Source: Nonlabens ulvanivorans (GTDB lineage Bacteria > Bacteroidota > Bacteroidia > Flavobacteriales > Flavobacteriaceae). From it: a DNA stretch of 64,000 bases. A program made the translations under genes and the position numbers. The DNA is taken from NCBI RefSeq assembly GCF_000755285.1, contig NZ_BBMK01000001.1, forward strand, positions 930,001 through 994,000. The letters run 5' to 3'. Numbering within the stretch: position 1 is the first letter of the stretch; every line of letters begins with the position of its first letter. The notes under the pieces were generated by a model. That model worked only from the letters and a program-made list of their open reading frames with translations. It had not been told where the DNA came from and did not search any database. Of this stretch, positions 8,925-18,656 are shown piece by piece.

Positions 8925-9530
8925 TTATTGTAGTACAATAGGCAATTCAGCTCTGTAAGTTCCCCCCCATCCTATCTTTAAATGTACTGTATTGTCATTC
9001 TTAGGCGAGTACAACGCAATACTTAATTGTTCTAAGCTCTTTGAATCTTTAGTTACAGGAATTGTTACTGTAACAAGATCAAGTTCTGGTTTATGGCTGT
9101 AGTTTCCCCCCCAACCATCATTTTCTGAGTTGATGTGAACGGTCCATTCATTCTCACTAGGAGTAATAACGATAGAGTAGCGACCAGCTTTAATTAATTT
9201 TCCACCTATCATGGCGTCTTTCAAAAGTAGTAATTCAGTACTCTCGTTTGCACCTACACGCCATGACTCGCCTAGTTTTGTGATTCCATCTTTACGATTA
9301 TCTGTTGTGCGAAAGATGCTGCGGCCATTTAATGAAGGTCTACTATATAAAACACGTATCTGTGGTTCAAGAGCCATTTTTTGCTCTTCAGTTTTTGCAA
9401 ATTGTCTTTTTGCAGCTTGAGAAGGGAAGAAAGCCGCATCCATTGGGCTTTTATCGGGATCTACAAAATCTTGCGCATAGAGATTACTGCTTATTAGGGC
9501 AATCGCTAGAAGTAAAAGTGTCTTTTTCAT
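8925..9530 (-). CDS. DUF2911 domain secreted protein
   Basis: 201 residues with signal peptide MKKTLLLLAIALISSNLYAQ. The body matches DUF2911: YSRPSLNGRSIF, LGESWRVGANESTEL, and a closing beta-sandwich. The function is unknown in the literature I know. Two G7 runs (complement of 8962-8968 and 9106-9112) give GWGGTYRAEL and DGWGGNYSHK, whereas the family usually has WG followed directly by the next residue (WGAY-like in the second case). One extra Gly at each of two sites in one small protein is unusual. Its start is 50 nt from the truA end. Confidence 0.82.
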   Translation of the reverse strand: MKKTLLLLAIALISSNLYAQDFVDPDKSPMDAAFFPSQAAKRQFAKTEEQKMALEPQIRVLYSRPSLNGRSIFRTTDNRKDGITKLGESWRVGANESTELLLLKDAMIGGKLIKAGRYSIVITPSENEWTVHINSENDGWGGNYSHKPELDLVTVTIPVTKDSKSLEQLSIALYSPKNDNTVHLKIGWGGTYRAELPIVLQ

Positions 9531-9578
9531 AGTATTTATTTTATGAGATAAAGATAAATGTAAACCTTCACTAAAATA

Positions 9579-10381
9579 TCACGATTCACTTTTGCTTAAC
9601 TCCATACGGTACAACATTAATCCGCTCGCAGGTGCTATATGAGATAAATGTATCTTTTTACTACCATCCAGAGTTTCTTTAAAATCGTCAAGTGTAATTT
9701 TATGCATTCCCAGATCAAATAAAGCTCCCATCATTAAACGTACTTGATGTCTTTTAAAACCCATTCCGGTTACTCTAAAAGCATAACTTTTTTCTGGAAA
9801 AAATTAGCTGTAAATAAGGTGTTTTCTTCGATAAGACAACTATTCACAGTACTTACTGTATCGGTTGTATCAGATGGTTTATATGTGTAAGACCAGAAGT
9901 TATGTATTCCTTCAAAAAGTCTTGCAGCGGTTTGCATTAATTCAATATCCAGTTCTGTTTTCATGTACACCATTAAGGATGCACAAAAGGGATGGAATTT
10001 TTCACCATGGGAAAACAAATAGATATATTCCTTCTCTTTAGGATGTTGGATGACATTAAATTGAGCATTAGTTTCTTCTATGGCAAGTGCTCTTATATCG
10101 CTAGGTAAGTTCAAATTAAATTCTGCTAGAAAGGTATCTAGATTTAATGCTTCATCATCCAGAAATAATTCAATAATGGTTTCATTTACAGACACACGAG
10201 CATCAGTTCTACCAGCAGCAAGGACTTTAAAATTAGGATGGTCTAGTACAAAACGCAAGGTGCGTTTCACCATTTTTTCCACGGTAGGAACATCAGGCTG
10301 TTTTTGCCATCCATGAAAACGGAATCCTAGATACTGTAACTTAATGAGGTAATAAAGACGTTGCGGTTTTTGCATGTGCAA
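9579..10381 (-). CDS. truA: tRNA pseudouridine synthase A (one frameshift)
   Basis: Makes pseudouridine at positions 38-40 of the tRNA anticodon arm. GFRFHGWQ and the catalytic-Asp motif AAGRTDARV are present. The first frame ends at 9770. Adding one base to the 6-nt T-run (complement of 9798-9803) gives ANFFPEKSYAFRVTGMGFKRHQVRLMMG, joining the normal C-terminal domain. The length of 803 nt (remainder 2) supports one lost base. It follows gldA by 12 nt, in the same orientation. M3 (MQKPQR) is a possible alternative start. Because TruA is conserved and the two halves fit exactly, I favour a sequence error. Confidence 0.88.
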
Positions 10382-10393
10382 AGATGAGAATTT

Positions 10394-11305
10394 CTACTCA
10401 CCAGTCAATTCCTGAAACATCGTCTCAAGATTTTTATTTCTTTTATTAAGCGATAAGATTTTTAACTCATTATCGTGTGCAAAATCAAAAACAGCACTAC
10501 GCATATCTTCTTGTGTTTCAAATCTTAAAGAATATGTGAAACCAGGTTCTTTGACAAGATCAGTTACTTCTCTTACTTTAGTAATGCGATTCAATAACTC
10601 AGGTTCTACTTTATAGTCAAATTCAACCTCGATGACTTGAGCGGCATCACTTTTAAGATTCTTCAAATAGTCGTCGGCAACAATTTTACCTTTATTGATA
10701 ATAATCACACGATCGCACATTGCTTCTACTTCTTGCATGATGTGTGTGGATAATAATATGGTCGTATGCTCACCTACTTTTTTAATGAGCTGTCTTATTT
10801 CTACCAGCTGATTTGGGTCTAATCCAGTAGTAGGTTCATCTAGGATAAGTACTTTAGGTTGATGTAATAGCGCATTTGCAAGACCGACACGTTGTTTGTA
10901 TCCTTTGGATAGTTGGCTTATTTTTTTACCTATGTGAGAAGTCAGTCCAGTTTCTTCTATAACTTGTGTAATACGGTTTTTAGCATCTTTAATCTGGTAG
11001 ACTCCAGCGCTGAACTCTAAATATTCACGCACATACATTTCTGGATATAAAGGATTGCTCTCAGGCAAATAACCTATAGATTTTTGAACTTCTTTTTGTG
11101 CCGTTAAGATATCGTGACCATTAACGGTAGCACTGCCTTCGTTAGGGTTTAAGTAAGTTGTTAAAATACGCATCATGGTGGATTTTCCAGCACCATTAGG
11201 GCCAAGAAAACCTACAATTTCTCCGCTTTTAATAGAAAAACTTACTTCGTCCAGCGCCTTTTGGCTACCGTAATTTTTTGATATGTTTTGAACTTCTATA
11301 GACAT
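10394..11305 (-). CDS. gldA: Gliding motility ABC transporter ATP-binding protein
   Basis: 303-residue ABC ATPase with Walker A GPNGAGKST (residues about 35-43), signature LSKGYKQRVG, Walker B VLILDEPTTGLD and the H-loop STH. The C-terminal 80 residues (degradation-prone beta domain plus NKRNKNLETMFQELTG) match GldA of Bacteroidetes, which works with GldF/GldG in gliding motility. Related ABC-2 ATPases look similar, so assignment rests on overall likeness and C-terminus. It heads a minus-strand unit with truA. Confidence 0.85.
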   Translation of the reverse strand: MSIEVQNISKNYGSQKALDEVSFSIKSGEIVGFLGPNGAGKSTMMRILTTYLNPNEGSATVNGHDILTAQKEVQKSIGYLPESNPLYPEMYVREYLEFSAGVYQIKDAKNRITQVIEETGLTSHIGKKISQLSKGYKQRVGLANALLHQPKVLILDEPTTGLDPNQLVEIRQLIKKVGEHTTILLSTHIMQEVEAMCDRVIIINKGKIVADDYLKNLKSDAAQVIEVEFDYKVEPELLNRITKVREVTDLVKEPGFTYSLRFETQEDMRSAVFDFAHDNELKILSLNKRNKNLETMFQELTGE

Positions 11306-11349
11306 AAGGTAAAGATAAGGATTGTGTTTGTTACGCTTTCATTTTTTTT

Positions 11350-11365
11350 CGCTTTCGCGAAAGCG
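11350..11365. repeat. Palindromic repeat, copy 2 (intergenic)
   Basis: Perfect CGCTTTCGCGAAAGCG between gldA and the divergent leader/aro region, flanked by TTTTTTTT on the left. Confidence 0.95.
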
Positions 11366-11491
11366 AAATTAAAATGAAGTTTATCCCTTTGTAGAACAAG
11401 ACGAAAGAGTAAAAATTCCAACCTTAGTAATTCAAACGAGCTTAATTCTTAAAAATTTTAAAACGCTTGCTTCATTTTTAAATTACTGCAC

Positions 11492-11499
11492 TACCTTTG
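11492..11499 (+). promoter_or_regulatory. Flavobacterial -7 box TACCTTTG for the leader transcript
   Basis: TACCTTTG matches TAnnTTTG. A TTG at 11467-11469 lies 22 nt upstream as the -33 element. The predicted start, about 7 nt downstream, falls within a few bases of the ATG at 11507, so the leader peptide would be leaderless or nearly so. Confidence 0.65.
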
Positions 11500-11506
11500 A
11501 CCCATA

Positions 11507-11566
11507 ATGAAGAATCAATTAAAATTATGGCACAAATGGCACGTTTTGAAAAAAACGATCAGGTAG
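11507..11566 (+). CDS. Candidate leader peptide with two Trp-His pairs (attenuator)
   Basis: A 19-codon ORF, MKNQLKLWHKWHVLKKTIR, lies between a good promoter and an intrinsic terminator, upstream of DAHP synthase/chorismate mutase. Trp codons are at 11528 and 11537, each followed by His. The last two sense codons, ATCAGG (11558-11563), are complementary to CCTGAT (11595-11600), the 5' arm of the terminator. A ribosome finishing at the TAG would mask ATCAGG and let the terminator form; one stalled at Trp would leave it free to pair as antiterminator. This is the logic of amino-acid attenuation. A second small frame (ATG at 11528, MAQMARFEKND...) overlaps and is an alternative. Confidence 0.55.
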   Translation: MKNQLKLWHKWHVLKKTIR

Positions 11567-11591
11567 CCTATGTTTTAAATTAAATATATAG

Positions 11592-11622
11592 AGTCCTGAT
11601 TATTGCGTCAGGACTTTTTTTA
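11592..11622 (+). terminator. Intrinsic terminator / attenuator hairpin
   Basis: AGTCCTGA (11592-11599) pairs with TCAGGACT (11608-11615), followed by a run of T. It ends about 60 nt before the DAHP synthase start, so it terminates the short leader transcript rather than an upstream gene. Confidence 0.85.
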
Positions 11623-11645
11623 TGCGTTAAAGTGTCTTGATGGCT

Positions 11646-11673
11646 TTGTTCATAAGGCTTTATGCTAAATTTG
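11646..11673 (+). promoter_or_regulatory. Second promoter in front of DAHP synthase
   Basis: TTG (11646-11648), 17-nt spacer, TAAATTTG (11666-11673); predicted start near 11680, just before the ATG at 11682. It lies beyond the attenuator hairpin and would allow attenuator-independent transcription. Confidence 0.55.
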
Positions 11674-11681
11674 TAGAAGTT

Positions 11682-12764
11682 ATGGAGATTACGAGAGAAA
11701 ATAGAAAATGGTTAGACGATTTACAATTGTCTCATCCACTAGTTATAGCAGGTCCATGCAGTGCAGAGACTGAAGAGCAAGTGCTGGAAACAGCTCATGC
11801 GCTCAAAGATAGTGATGTCACCATGTTGCGCGCTGGTGTATGGAAGCCTCGTACTAGACCAGGTAGTTTTGAAGGTGTAGGTGCTATTGCGTTACCTTGG
11901 TTAATGAGAGCAAAAAAAGAAACCGGACTTCAAATCGCCATTGAAGTAGGTAGTGCAATGCACGTTAAAATTGCATTACAATACGATATCGATGTTCTAT
12001 GGTTAGGTGCTCGTACAACCGTTAATCCATTTTTAGTTCAAGAAATTGCAGAGGCGCTTAACGGTACTGATAAAGTCGTACTTGTTAAAAATCCAGTAAA
12101 TCCAGATTTGTCTTTATGGTTAGGAGCTGTAGAGCGTCTACAAGCTCAAGGTATTAAGAACCTAGGAGTTATTCATAGAGGTTTTTCTACCTATAGAAAA
12201 ACAGACTACAGAAATAATCCTCAATGGCAAATACCTATAGATTTAAAATCTATGCATCCAGATCTACCATTAATTTGTGACCCTTCACATATTACGGGTA
12301 ATAGAGAGATGATTTTTGACGTGTGTCAGACCGCACTAGATTTAAGATTTGATGGGTTAATGGTTGAAACACACCCTACACCTGACCAAGCGTGGAGTGA
12401 TGCAGCGCAGCAAATCACACCTGCTACAATGATTCAAATCATGGAAGATCTGCGTATTAGAAAAAAAGATTTCTCTGACGCCAGTGTGACAGAAAATCTA
12501 GAGCACATACGTACTGATATTAATAACCTTGATACAAAAATCATAGGATTACTCAGTCAACGCATGAAACTAGCAGAAGATATAGGAACTTTGAAAAAGA
12601 AAGATAATGTTTCTATCTTGCAAAGTGAGATATGGAAGCGTACACTTGCACAAATGAAAGATCAAGGTGCAAATGGCGGTTTGAGTGATTCATTTATAGA
12701 TGCTTTTTATAAAGCGATTCATCAAGAAAGTATTCACCATCAACAAAAAATGTTTGAAGAATGA
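11682..12764 (+). CDS. Bifunctional DAHP synthase / chorismate mutase
   Basis: 360 residues. Residues 1-265 form a type I (AroA-beta/KDO8P-like) DAHP synthase: AGPCSAET, LRAGVWKPRTRPGSFEG, CDPSHITGNR and VETHPTPDQAWSDAAQQ. Residues about 275-360 form an AroQ chorismate mutase (RTDINNLDTKIIGLLSQRMKLAEDIG). The fusion joins the first step of the shikimate pathway with the branch to Phe/Tyr, and in such fusions the mutase can act as a feedback sensor. The frame is open from 11637, but those codons overlap the promoter; ATG 11682 gives the family N-terminus. Expression may be governed by the upstream leader peptide. rsgA follows in the same direction. Confidence 0.9.
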   Translation: MEITRENRKWLDDLQLSHPLVIAGPCSAETEEQVLETAHALKDSDVTMLRAGVWKPRTRPGSFEGVGAIALPWLMRAKKETGLQIAIEVGSAMHVKIALQYDIDVLWLGARTTVNPFLVQEIAEALNGTDKVVLVKNPVNPDLSLWLGAVERLQAQGIKNLGVIHRGFSTYRKTDYRNNPQWQIPIDLKSMHPDLPLICDPSHITGNREMIFDVCQTALDLRFDGLMVETHPTPDQAWSDAAQQITPATMIQIMEDLRIRKKDFSDASVTENLEHIRTDINNLDTKIIGLLSQRMKLAEDIGTLKKKDNVSILQSEIWKRTLAQMKDQGANGGLSDSFIDAFYKAIHQESIHHQQKMFEE

Positions 12765-12799
12765 TTTTAATTTTCAATTTTAAATTCGAATTTTACTAG

Positions 12800-13807
12800 A
12801 TGCAAGGAACCGTCTATAGATCAACAGGAAGCTGGTATGAAGTTAAAGGTGTCGATGGTGCGATGTATTCATGTCGTATTAAAGGTAAATTTAGACTTCA
12901 AGGAATTAAGAGCACTAATCCTGTAGCCGTCGGTGATCGTGTAGAATTTGAAATTGAGAAAAAAGGAGATGAAGAAATAGGTATTATTAATGAGATTGAG
13001 GAGCGTGATAATTACATCGTGCGTAAATCTGTAAACCTTTCTAAGCAAACTCATATTATTGCTGCAAATGTCGATCAGGTTTTCTTAATTGTCACTTTAA
13101 ATAATCCTCCAACATTTACCTCATTCATAGATCGTTTTTTAGTAAGTGCAGCAGCATATCAAATTCCAGTAATCTTACTTTTTAATAAAGTAGATACCTA
13201 TAACGATGATCAAGATGAAGTAGTAGTAAATCCAGAAACTGGTGAAGAAATGCTTGCGATGACAGAGCTTGATCAAGTGCGCATTTTAATGCAACTATAT
13301 AAATCAATAAATTATGATTGCATTGCTATAAGTGCAGCAACTGGTAAAAACATTGAATTAGTAAAAGAGAAGATGCTGGGTAAAACCAGCATGTTTGCTG
13401 GTCATAGTGGTGCTGGTAAAAGTACTACCGCAAACGCTATTCAACCTGGACTGGAGTTAAAGACCAAGGCTATAAGTTTGCAGCATAAACAAGGGCAACA
13501 TACGACTACGTTTGCAGAGATGTTTGATTTAGAATTTGATGCTCGTATTATCGATACACCAGGTATTAAAGGTTTTGGTGTTGTAGATTTAGAGAAAGAA
13601 GAAATAGGTGGTTATTTCCCAGAGATTTTTGAACGTAAACAGGACTGTAAATTCCATAATTGTTTACACCTTGAAGAGCCTAAATGTGCCGTTAAAGATG
13701 CCGTTGAATCTGGAGAAATCCACTTAAGTCGTTATGAAAGCTATGTGCAAATTGTAAATGGAGATGAGGATAACTATCGTGCAGATAAATATACCACCCC
13801 CCCTTGA
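12800..13807 (+). CDS. rsgA: Ribosome small subunit GTPase RsgA
   Basis: 335-residue circularly permuted GTPase that assists late 30S assembly. Order: N-terminal OB domain, NKVD (G4), then P-loop GHSGAGKST, then DTPGIKGFG (G3), and a C-terminal zinc finger with CKFHNCLH and a later Cys in PKC. This G4-G1-G3 order is diagnostic. The last codons run through a C7 tract (13797-13803) that encodes TPP before the TGA; the stop overlaps the dtd start by 3 nt. Confidence 0.95.
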   Translation: MQGTVYRSTGSWYEVKGVDGAMYSCRIKGKFRLQGIKSTNPVAVGDRVEFEIEKKGDEEIGIINEIEERDNYIVRKSVNLSKQTHIIAANVDQVFLIVTLNNPPTFTSFIDRFLVSAAAYQIPVILLFNKVDTYNDDQDEVVVNPETGEEMLAMTELDQVRILMQLYKSINYDCIAISAATGKNIELVKEKMLGKTSMFAGHSGAGKSTTANAIQPGLELKTKAISLQHKQGQHTTTFAEMFDLEFDARIIDTPGIKGFGVVDLEKEEIGGYFPEIFERKQDCKFHNCLHLEEPKCAVKDAVESGEIHLSRYESYVQIVNGDEDNYRADKYTTPP

Positions 13808-14256
13808 GAATAGTTCTACAACGTGTTAGCGAGGCAAGTGTTACCATAGATAATGTGATTCACGGTGAAATAGAGCATGGTTTACTAGTTCTATTAGGAG
13901 TCACTTCAACTGATGGGCAAGAAGACATCGATTGGTTAGTTAATAAAATTGCTGGCATGCGCATCTTCTCAGATCATGATGATAAGATGAATCTTAATAT
14001 TAGTGATGTAAAAGGAAATATTTTAGTAGTTTCTCAGTTCACCCTTTTTGCGAGTACTAAAAAAGGAAATAGGCCTAGTTTTATTAATGCCGCAAGACCA
14101 GAACTAGCTATTCCATTATATGAGAGTTTTGTAAGTACGCTTTCGCGAAAGCTGGAAAAAGAAATACCAACAGGTAAATTTGGAGCAGACATGAAGGTTG
14201 CTCTTACAAATGACGGTCCTGTAACAATTTTAATTGATAGTAAGAATAGAGAATAA
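13804..14256 (+). CDS. dtd: D-aminoacyl-tRNA deacylase
   Basis: 150 residues, hydrolysing D-amino acids mischarged on tRNA. N-terminal MRIVLQRVSEASV, SQFTLFAST and the NDGPVTILID motif (GPVT) are all in place. The start is TTG, overlapping the rsgA stop by 3 nt; no ATG is available in frame near it. The bases before it are a C7 run, and an indel there could have altered an original ATGA overlap. A palindromic repeat inside the gene (14138-14152) encodes the LSRKL segment. Confidence 0.92.
   Translation: MRIVLQRVSEASVTIDNVIHGEIEHGLLVLLGVTSTDGQEDIDWLVNKIAGMRIFSDHDDKMNLNISDVKGNILVVSQFTLFASTKKGNRPSFINAARPELAIPLYESFVSTLSRKLEKEIPTGKFGADMKVALTNDGPVTILIDSKNRE
14138..14152. repeat. Palindromic repeat, copy 3 (inside dtd)
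   Basis: CGCTTTCGCGAAAGC, perfect 14-nt core, read in a frame giving L-S-R-K-L, one of the minority not coding AFAKA. Confidence 0.92.
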
Positions 14257-14337
14257 CATATTGCGTTAAGTTTTTTTTAACAGCTGTTTCTTACAGTTTT
14301 ATTTCATCACTCGTTTTTTTTTCGGTAATTGTGGCTT

Positions 14338-16249
14338 ATGAAAAATAAGTTACTATTAATTAGTTTGTTTCTTGTTGTTGGATGGGCTAGTTGTTATGCC
14401 CAGCAAGAACTTGATTTTGATAGTCATACTATATCAGATAATCTTAAAGTAAATGCAAACGCCGTTGTAAGGCAAAATAATATTGTAATTACTATTAAAG
14501 AATATGATGAGGTAGAGGTGATGACAGATCGATTAGTAACTGTTTTTAATAAAGACGGTGAAAATGATATTAATGCCGTTGAATCCTATAATAGCAGCAC
14601 CAAGATTAAAAAATGGAAGCTACCATTTACGACGCTGATGGGATTAAAGTGACTAGATTTAAAAATAGTGACTTTAAAGATGTTAGTTCTGTAGGTAGTG
14701 GAACCTTATATAGTGATAATAGAGTAAAATATCTAGAATACACACCACGTGATTATCCTTATACAGTTCATTTTGAATCTACTGTTTTACTGAAATCTAC
14801 AGCGTTTCTACCATCATGGTTGCCGCTAGAATATTATCATACAAGCACAGAGCATTCTTCCTTTAAAGTCATCAATGAATCTGATGTCGAAATTAAATTT
14901 AAAGAGTCTCATTTAGAAGACTACCAAATTTCTAAAAATGGCTTATTAGATTATACGGCTACTAATTTACCTGCTGTTGACTATCAGTCTTATAGTCCTG
15001 ATTTTACGACCTATGGACCTTTAGTTAAAATCGCACTTAAGAAATTTAAAATGCAAGGAGTAGACGGTATTAATAATGAATGGTTAGGTTTTGGTAAATG
15101 GATGAATGATCAGCTATTGTCAGATGTAGGTGTGCTACCTGAAGAGGTTAAAAAAGAAATTAAAGAGCTCACTAAAAATGTGAAAACGGACAAAGAAAAG
15201 GCCAAAATAGTTTATGAGTTCATGCAAGATCGGTCTCGTTATATAAGTGTTCAAGTTGGTATAGGTGGATGGAAACCTATTGATGCAACCGAGGTGCATA
15301 ACATGGCTTATGGAGATTGTAAAGGATTGTCCAATTATACAAAAGCTCTTCTCAATGAGGTAGGTATACCATCTTATCACGCAGTCATTTATGGTGGTAA
15401 TAATATACGTAGTATAGACAGCGAGTTTTCTTCAACACAAGGAAATCATATGATTCTATATATTCCACAACTTGATGATGAGAAGAATATTTGGTTAGAA
15501 TGCACTAGTAAAATAAGTCCTTTTGGTTATATAGCTGGTTTTACAGATGATAGAGATGCACTAGTCGTTACTGAAAAAGGTGGGGGGAAATTTTACATAC
15601 TACCGTTTATAAAACAGAAGACAATACACAAGAATCTAAAGCTGTAATCCAAGTGTTAAAAGACGGTAGTGCGTCTGCTGATATAGAAATGGTGACCAAA
15701 GGTTATCAATACTCTTTTAGAGACCGTCTAGAAAAATATTCTAAAAGGGATCTGATTAAAAAGTATAAAAGTTATTGGAGTCATTTAAATGGTTTATCAA
15801 TAATAAGTGCAAGCGCATTGAGCGATAAAGATCAGATTCAAGTAATTGAGAAAGCTAGTGTGGTAGTGAGTAGATATGGGTCTAAAACAGGAAATTTATT
15901 ACTTATACAGCCTGTATTTTTTAATCGTAATGAAAATGAACCAACTAGATATAAGAATAGAAAAAACGATTTTGAAATAGATCGTGGTTATATTGACATC
16001 GATGAATATGAAATTGATCTTGAGGAAGGATTAACTATCGATGCTCTTCCAAAGCCTGTTGAGATCAATTCTAAATTTGGCACTTATAAGTTAAGCATTA
16101 TTGATGCTGGTAACGGAAAACTAAAAGTAAATCGATACTTAAGAATTAATAAAGGTTATTTTGATAAGGAGGATTATAACGCCTATCGAGAATTCAGAGC
16201 AACCCTAGTGAAGCATGATAAATCTAAAGCAGTTTTAAAATTAGACTAA
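14338..16249 (+). CDS. DUF3857 / transglutaminase-like secreted protein 1 (two frameshifts)
   Basis: Signal peptide (MKNKLLLISLFLVVGWASCYAQ), a DUF3857 beta domain (EYTPRDYPYTVHFES), then a transglutaminase-like core with YGDCKGLSNY (Cys), ISVQVGIGGWKP and GNHMILYIP (His). The frame breaks at the A-run 14608-14613 (one A short) and at the G-run 15582-15587, which has 6 G where 4 or 7 would keep frame. Repaired text continues ...KGGE-ILHTTVYKTEDNTQ... into the 15653 frame. The 1912-nt length (remainder +1) fits -1 and +2. It overlaps the next paralogue by 1 nt. DUF3857 proteins are periplasmic or surface proteins of unknown role. Confidence 0.82.
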
Positions 16250-18272
16250 TGAAAAAAATAGTAATAGCACTGTCATTGATATGTTGTTTAATTTTTAATG
16301 CAACGGCTCAAGAAGTTGATCAAGAGTTAAACCTCGATTATGAAGGAGTTACGTTATTAGATTTTAAAGTAGAAACTGTAGATCAAAGTAACGACTTTGA
16401 TGCCCTTTATATATCAATAGAGAGATGGTTAAGTTCTATCCTGGAGCAAAGTTTGGTCAGATACGTTTAGTACATAAAAGGATAAGAATTGAAAATGAAG
16501 ATGGACTTAAGTATGCAACTAAACAAATTAATTTATACCAAAAAGGAAGTTCTAAAGAATATATAGTTGATTTAAAAGGTGCAACTTACAACTTGATAGA
16601 TGGTGAAATAGTGAGTTCTAAATTAAGTAAGGATGCCATTTTTGAAAAAGATATTAATGAATTTTATAAATCTAAATCGTTTACCATGCCAGATGTTAGG
16701 GTAGGCTCTATATTAGAGTTTACTTATTCTGTCGGTTCTGACACAGCGTTTATTGACGATCTATACTTACAATATGAGATTCCTGTATTAAATCTAGACG
16801 CTGGGATATTGTTTCCTAAACAATTTGTTTATAATGTAGTTTTTAATCCTAGAGCAGTTTATCGGTTAGCTTTTAATGCGTCAGATTTTGGAAATGGCAT
16901 CACAGGTTCTAAAATTACAGCAGAAGAAGACGAGGAATTTGGGTCAGATATAGAAACAGAACAGTTAAGGATAAGTGGTGAAAGTATAGGAATTGCTACA
17001 AAAAATATTCCTGCATTAGCTGCTGAACCCATGTCTGGTGGAGCACAAAGATACCGTGCAAAATTAATCATGAACATCGCTGCTACAAGGTTTACAAATG
17101 GCCAGGTTTCAAAAGAGTATGCGTCGACTTGGAAAGATGTTGCAAAAACTATTTATGACAGTGACAGATTTGGTAGCGCTATTAAGAAAAGCAGTTTTTA
17201 TAAAAAAGACTTAGAAAGTGTTATTGATGAGTCGATGGATGACCTTAAAATGACAAAAGTCATTTATGAGTTTTTGAAATCTAAAGTGAAATGGAATGGA
17301 CGTTATGGAGTTTTTACTCGCGACGGACTTAAAAGTGCCTATAAGGAAGGCTCAGGTTCTGTGGCAGATGTAAATCTACTACTAGTCTCTATGTTGAAAA
17401 AAGCTGGAGTAAATGCAAATCCTGTTTTGGTAAGTTCTGAGAATAATGGCGTGCCTATCTTTCCTACTCGTGAAGGTTTTGATTATGTAATCGTACAAGT
17501 TATTATTAATGGAGAAAAAATCTTATTAGACGCCACTGAAAAATTTGCACGACCTAATTTAATTCCTTTACGTGCTGCAAATTGGAAAGGTAGGGTAGTT
17601 CAAGAAAATGGAATGTCTGATTGGGTTAAGCTCACAGAAAATCAGAAATCACAAGAAATAGTGTTACTCAATCTTTCACTAAATGAAGATGGGTTGATTA
17701 CTGGAGATGCAAAGAAGAGACTTTCACATTACATGGCGCTGAGATCCAGAAATGAAAATGAAAATGCAAATCAAGAAGATTTAGAAGAATATTTAGTTAA
17801 TGATAATGTAGGGTTAGAAGTTAATGACGTTAAGGTCGATCATATGAATTCTACAGAAGAGTATTTAAATTATAGTTATGATGTTGTTTATAAAGACGCT
17901 GTGGACGATATAGGAGACAAATTGTACATAACACCTTTGTTATTTGAAGCAAATGAAGAAAACCCTTTCACCCTACCTAGACGTAATCTTCCATTAGATT
18001 TAGCTTTTCCTATGGAAATAAAAACCATTGTGAATATAGAGATTCCAGAAGGTTATGAGGTTGAAACTATGCCACAAAGTGTTAATTATCTATACTTAAA
18101 TAAAGGATACTATAAATATATCACAAAGGTTTCAAACCATACAATAACCACTGTTGCAACCTTTAACATGGATACTTCAGTTGTGCTATCTATTGACTAT
18201 AAAGCATTCAGGGATTTCTATGCATCAGTGGTAGAAAAAGATGCAGAAAAAATAGTTCTAAAGAAAATTTAA
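16249..18272 (+). CDS. DUF3857 / transglutaminase-like secreted protein 2 (one frameshift)
   Basis: Diverged tandem paralogue of the preceding gene with its own signal peptide (MKKIVIALSLICCLIFNATA). It contains the DUF3857 segment (VGSILEFTYSV) and a transglutaminase-like core, but at the expected catalytic Cys site the text reads SGSVADVNLLLVSMLKKAG, i.e. Ser/Gly instead of the GDCK of copy 1, so catalysis is doubtful. One frame change near 16408-16414, where TATATAT appears to carry an extra AT: removing it gives LYINREMVKFYPG and a continuous protein. The 2024-nt length (remainder 2) agrees. Confidence 0.8.
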
Positions 18273-18323
18273 AAGTGCTTATTACAGTTTCTAGATAGTA
18301 ACTTTGTAGCTTAAAATATCACT

Positions 18324-18654
18324 ATGAGCCTTAAACAATCGCAAGAACAAGTAGACCAGTGGATTAAAAACCATGGCGTGCGTTATTTTAATGAATTGAC
18401 TAATATGGCTCAGCTTACAGAAGAAGTAGGTGAGGTAGCTCGTATTATAGCACGACGCTATGGGGGAACAAAGTGAAAAAGAAAGTGATAAAAATAAAGA
18501 TTTAGGAGAGGAACTGGCAGACGTTATGTTTGTAGTATTATGTCTTGCAAATCAAACAGGAACTGATCTAGAGAAAGCATTTGCAAAAAAACTGCAAATT
18601 AAGACAGAACGTGATCATGATAGACATCATAATAATGATAAGCTTAAAGGCTAG
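18324..18654 (+). CDS. MazG-like nucleotide pyrophosphohydrolase (one frameshift)
   Basis: About 109 residues after repair. All-alpha NTP pyrophosphohydrolase signature: LTEEVGEVARIIARRYGEQ, then LGEELADVMFVVLCLAN (EExxE ... ExxD metal ligands). It probably removes non-canonical NTPs. A run of 5 G at 18463-18467 interrupts the frame; GGGG restores YGEQSEKESDKNKDLGEEL, and the 331-nt length (remainder +1) agrees with one extra base. A MazG gene between dtd and aroA is usual in flavobacteria. aroA starts 2 nt after the stop. Confidence 0.85.
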
Positions 18655-18656
18655 TC

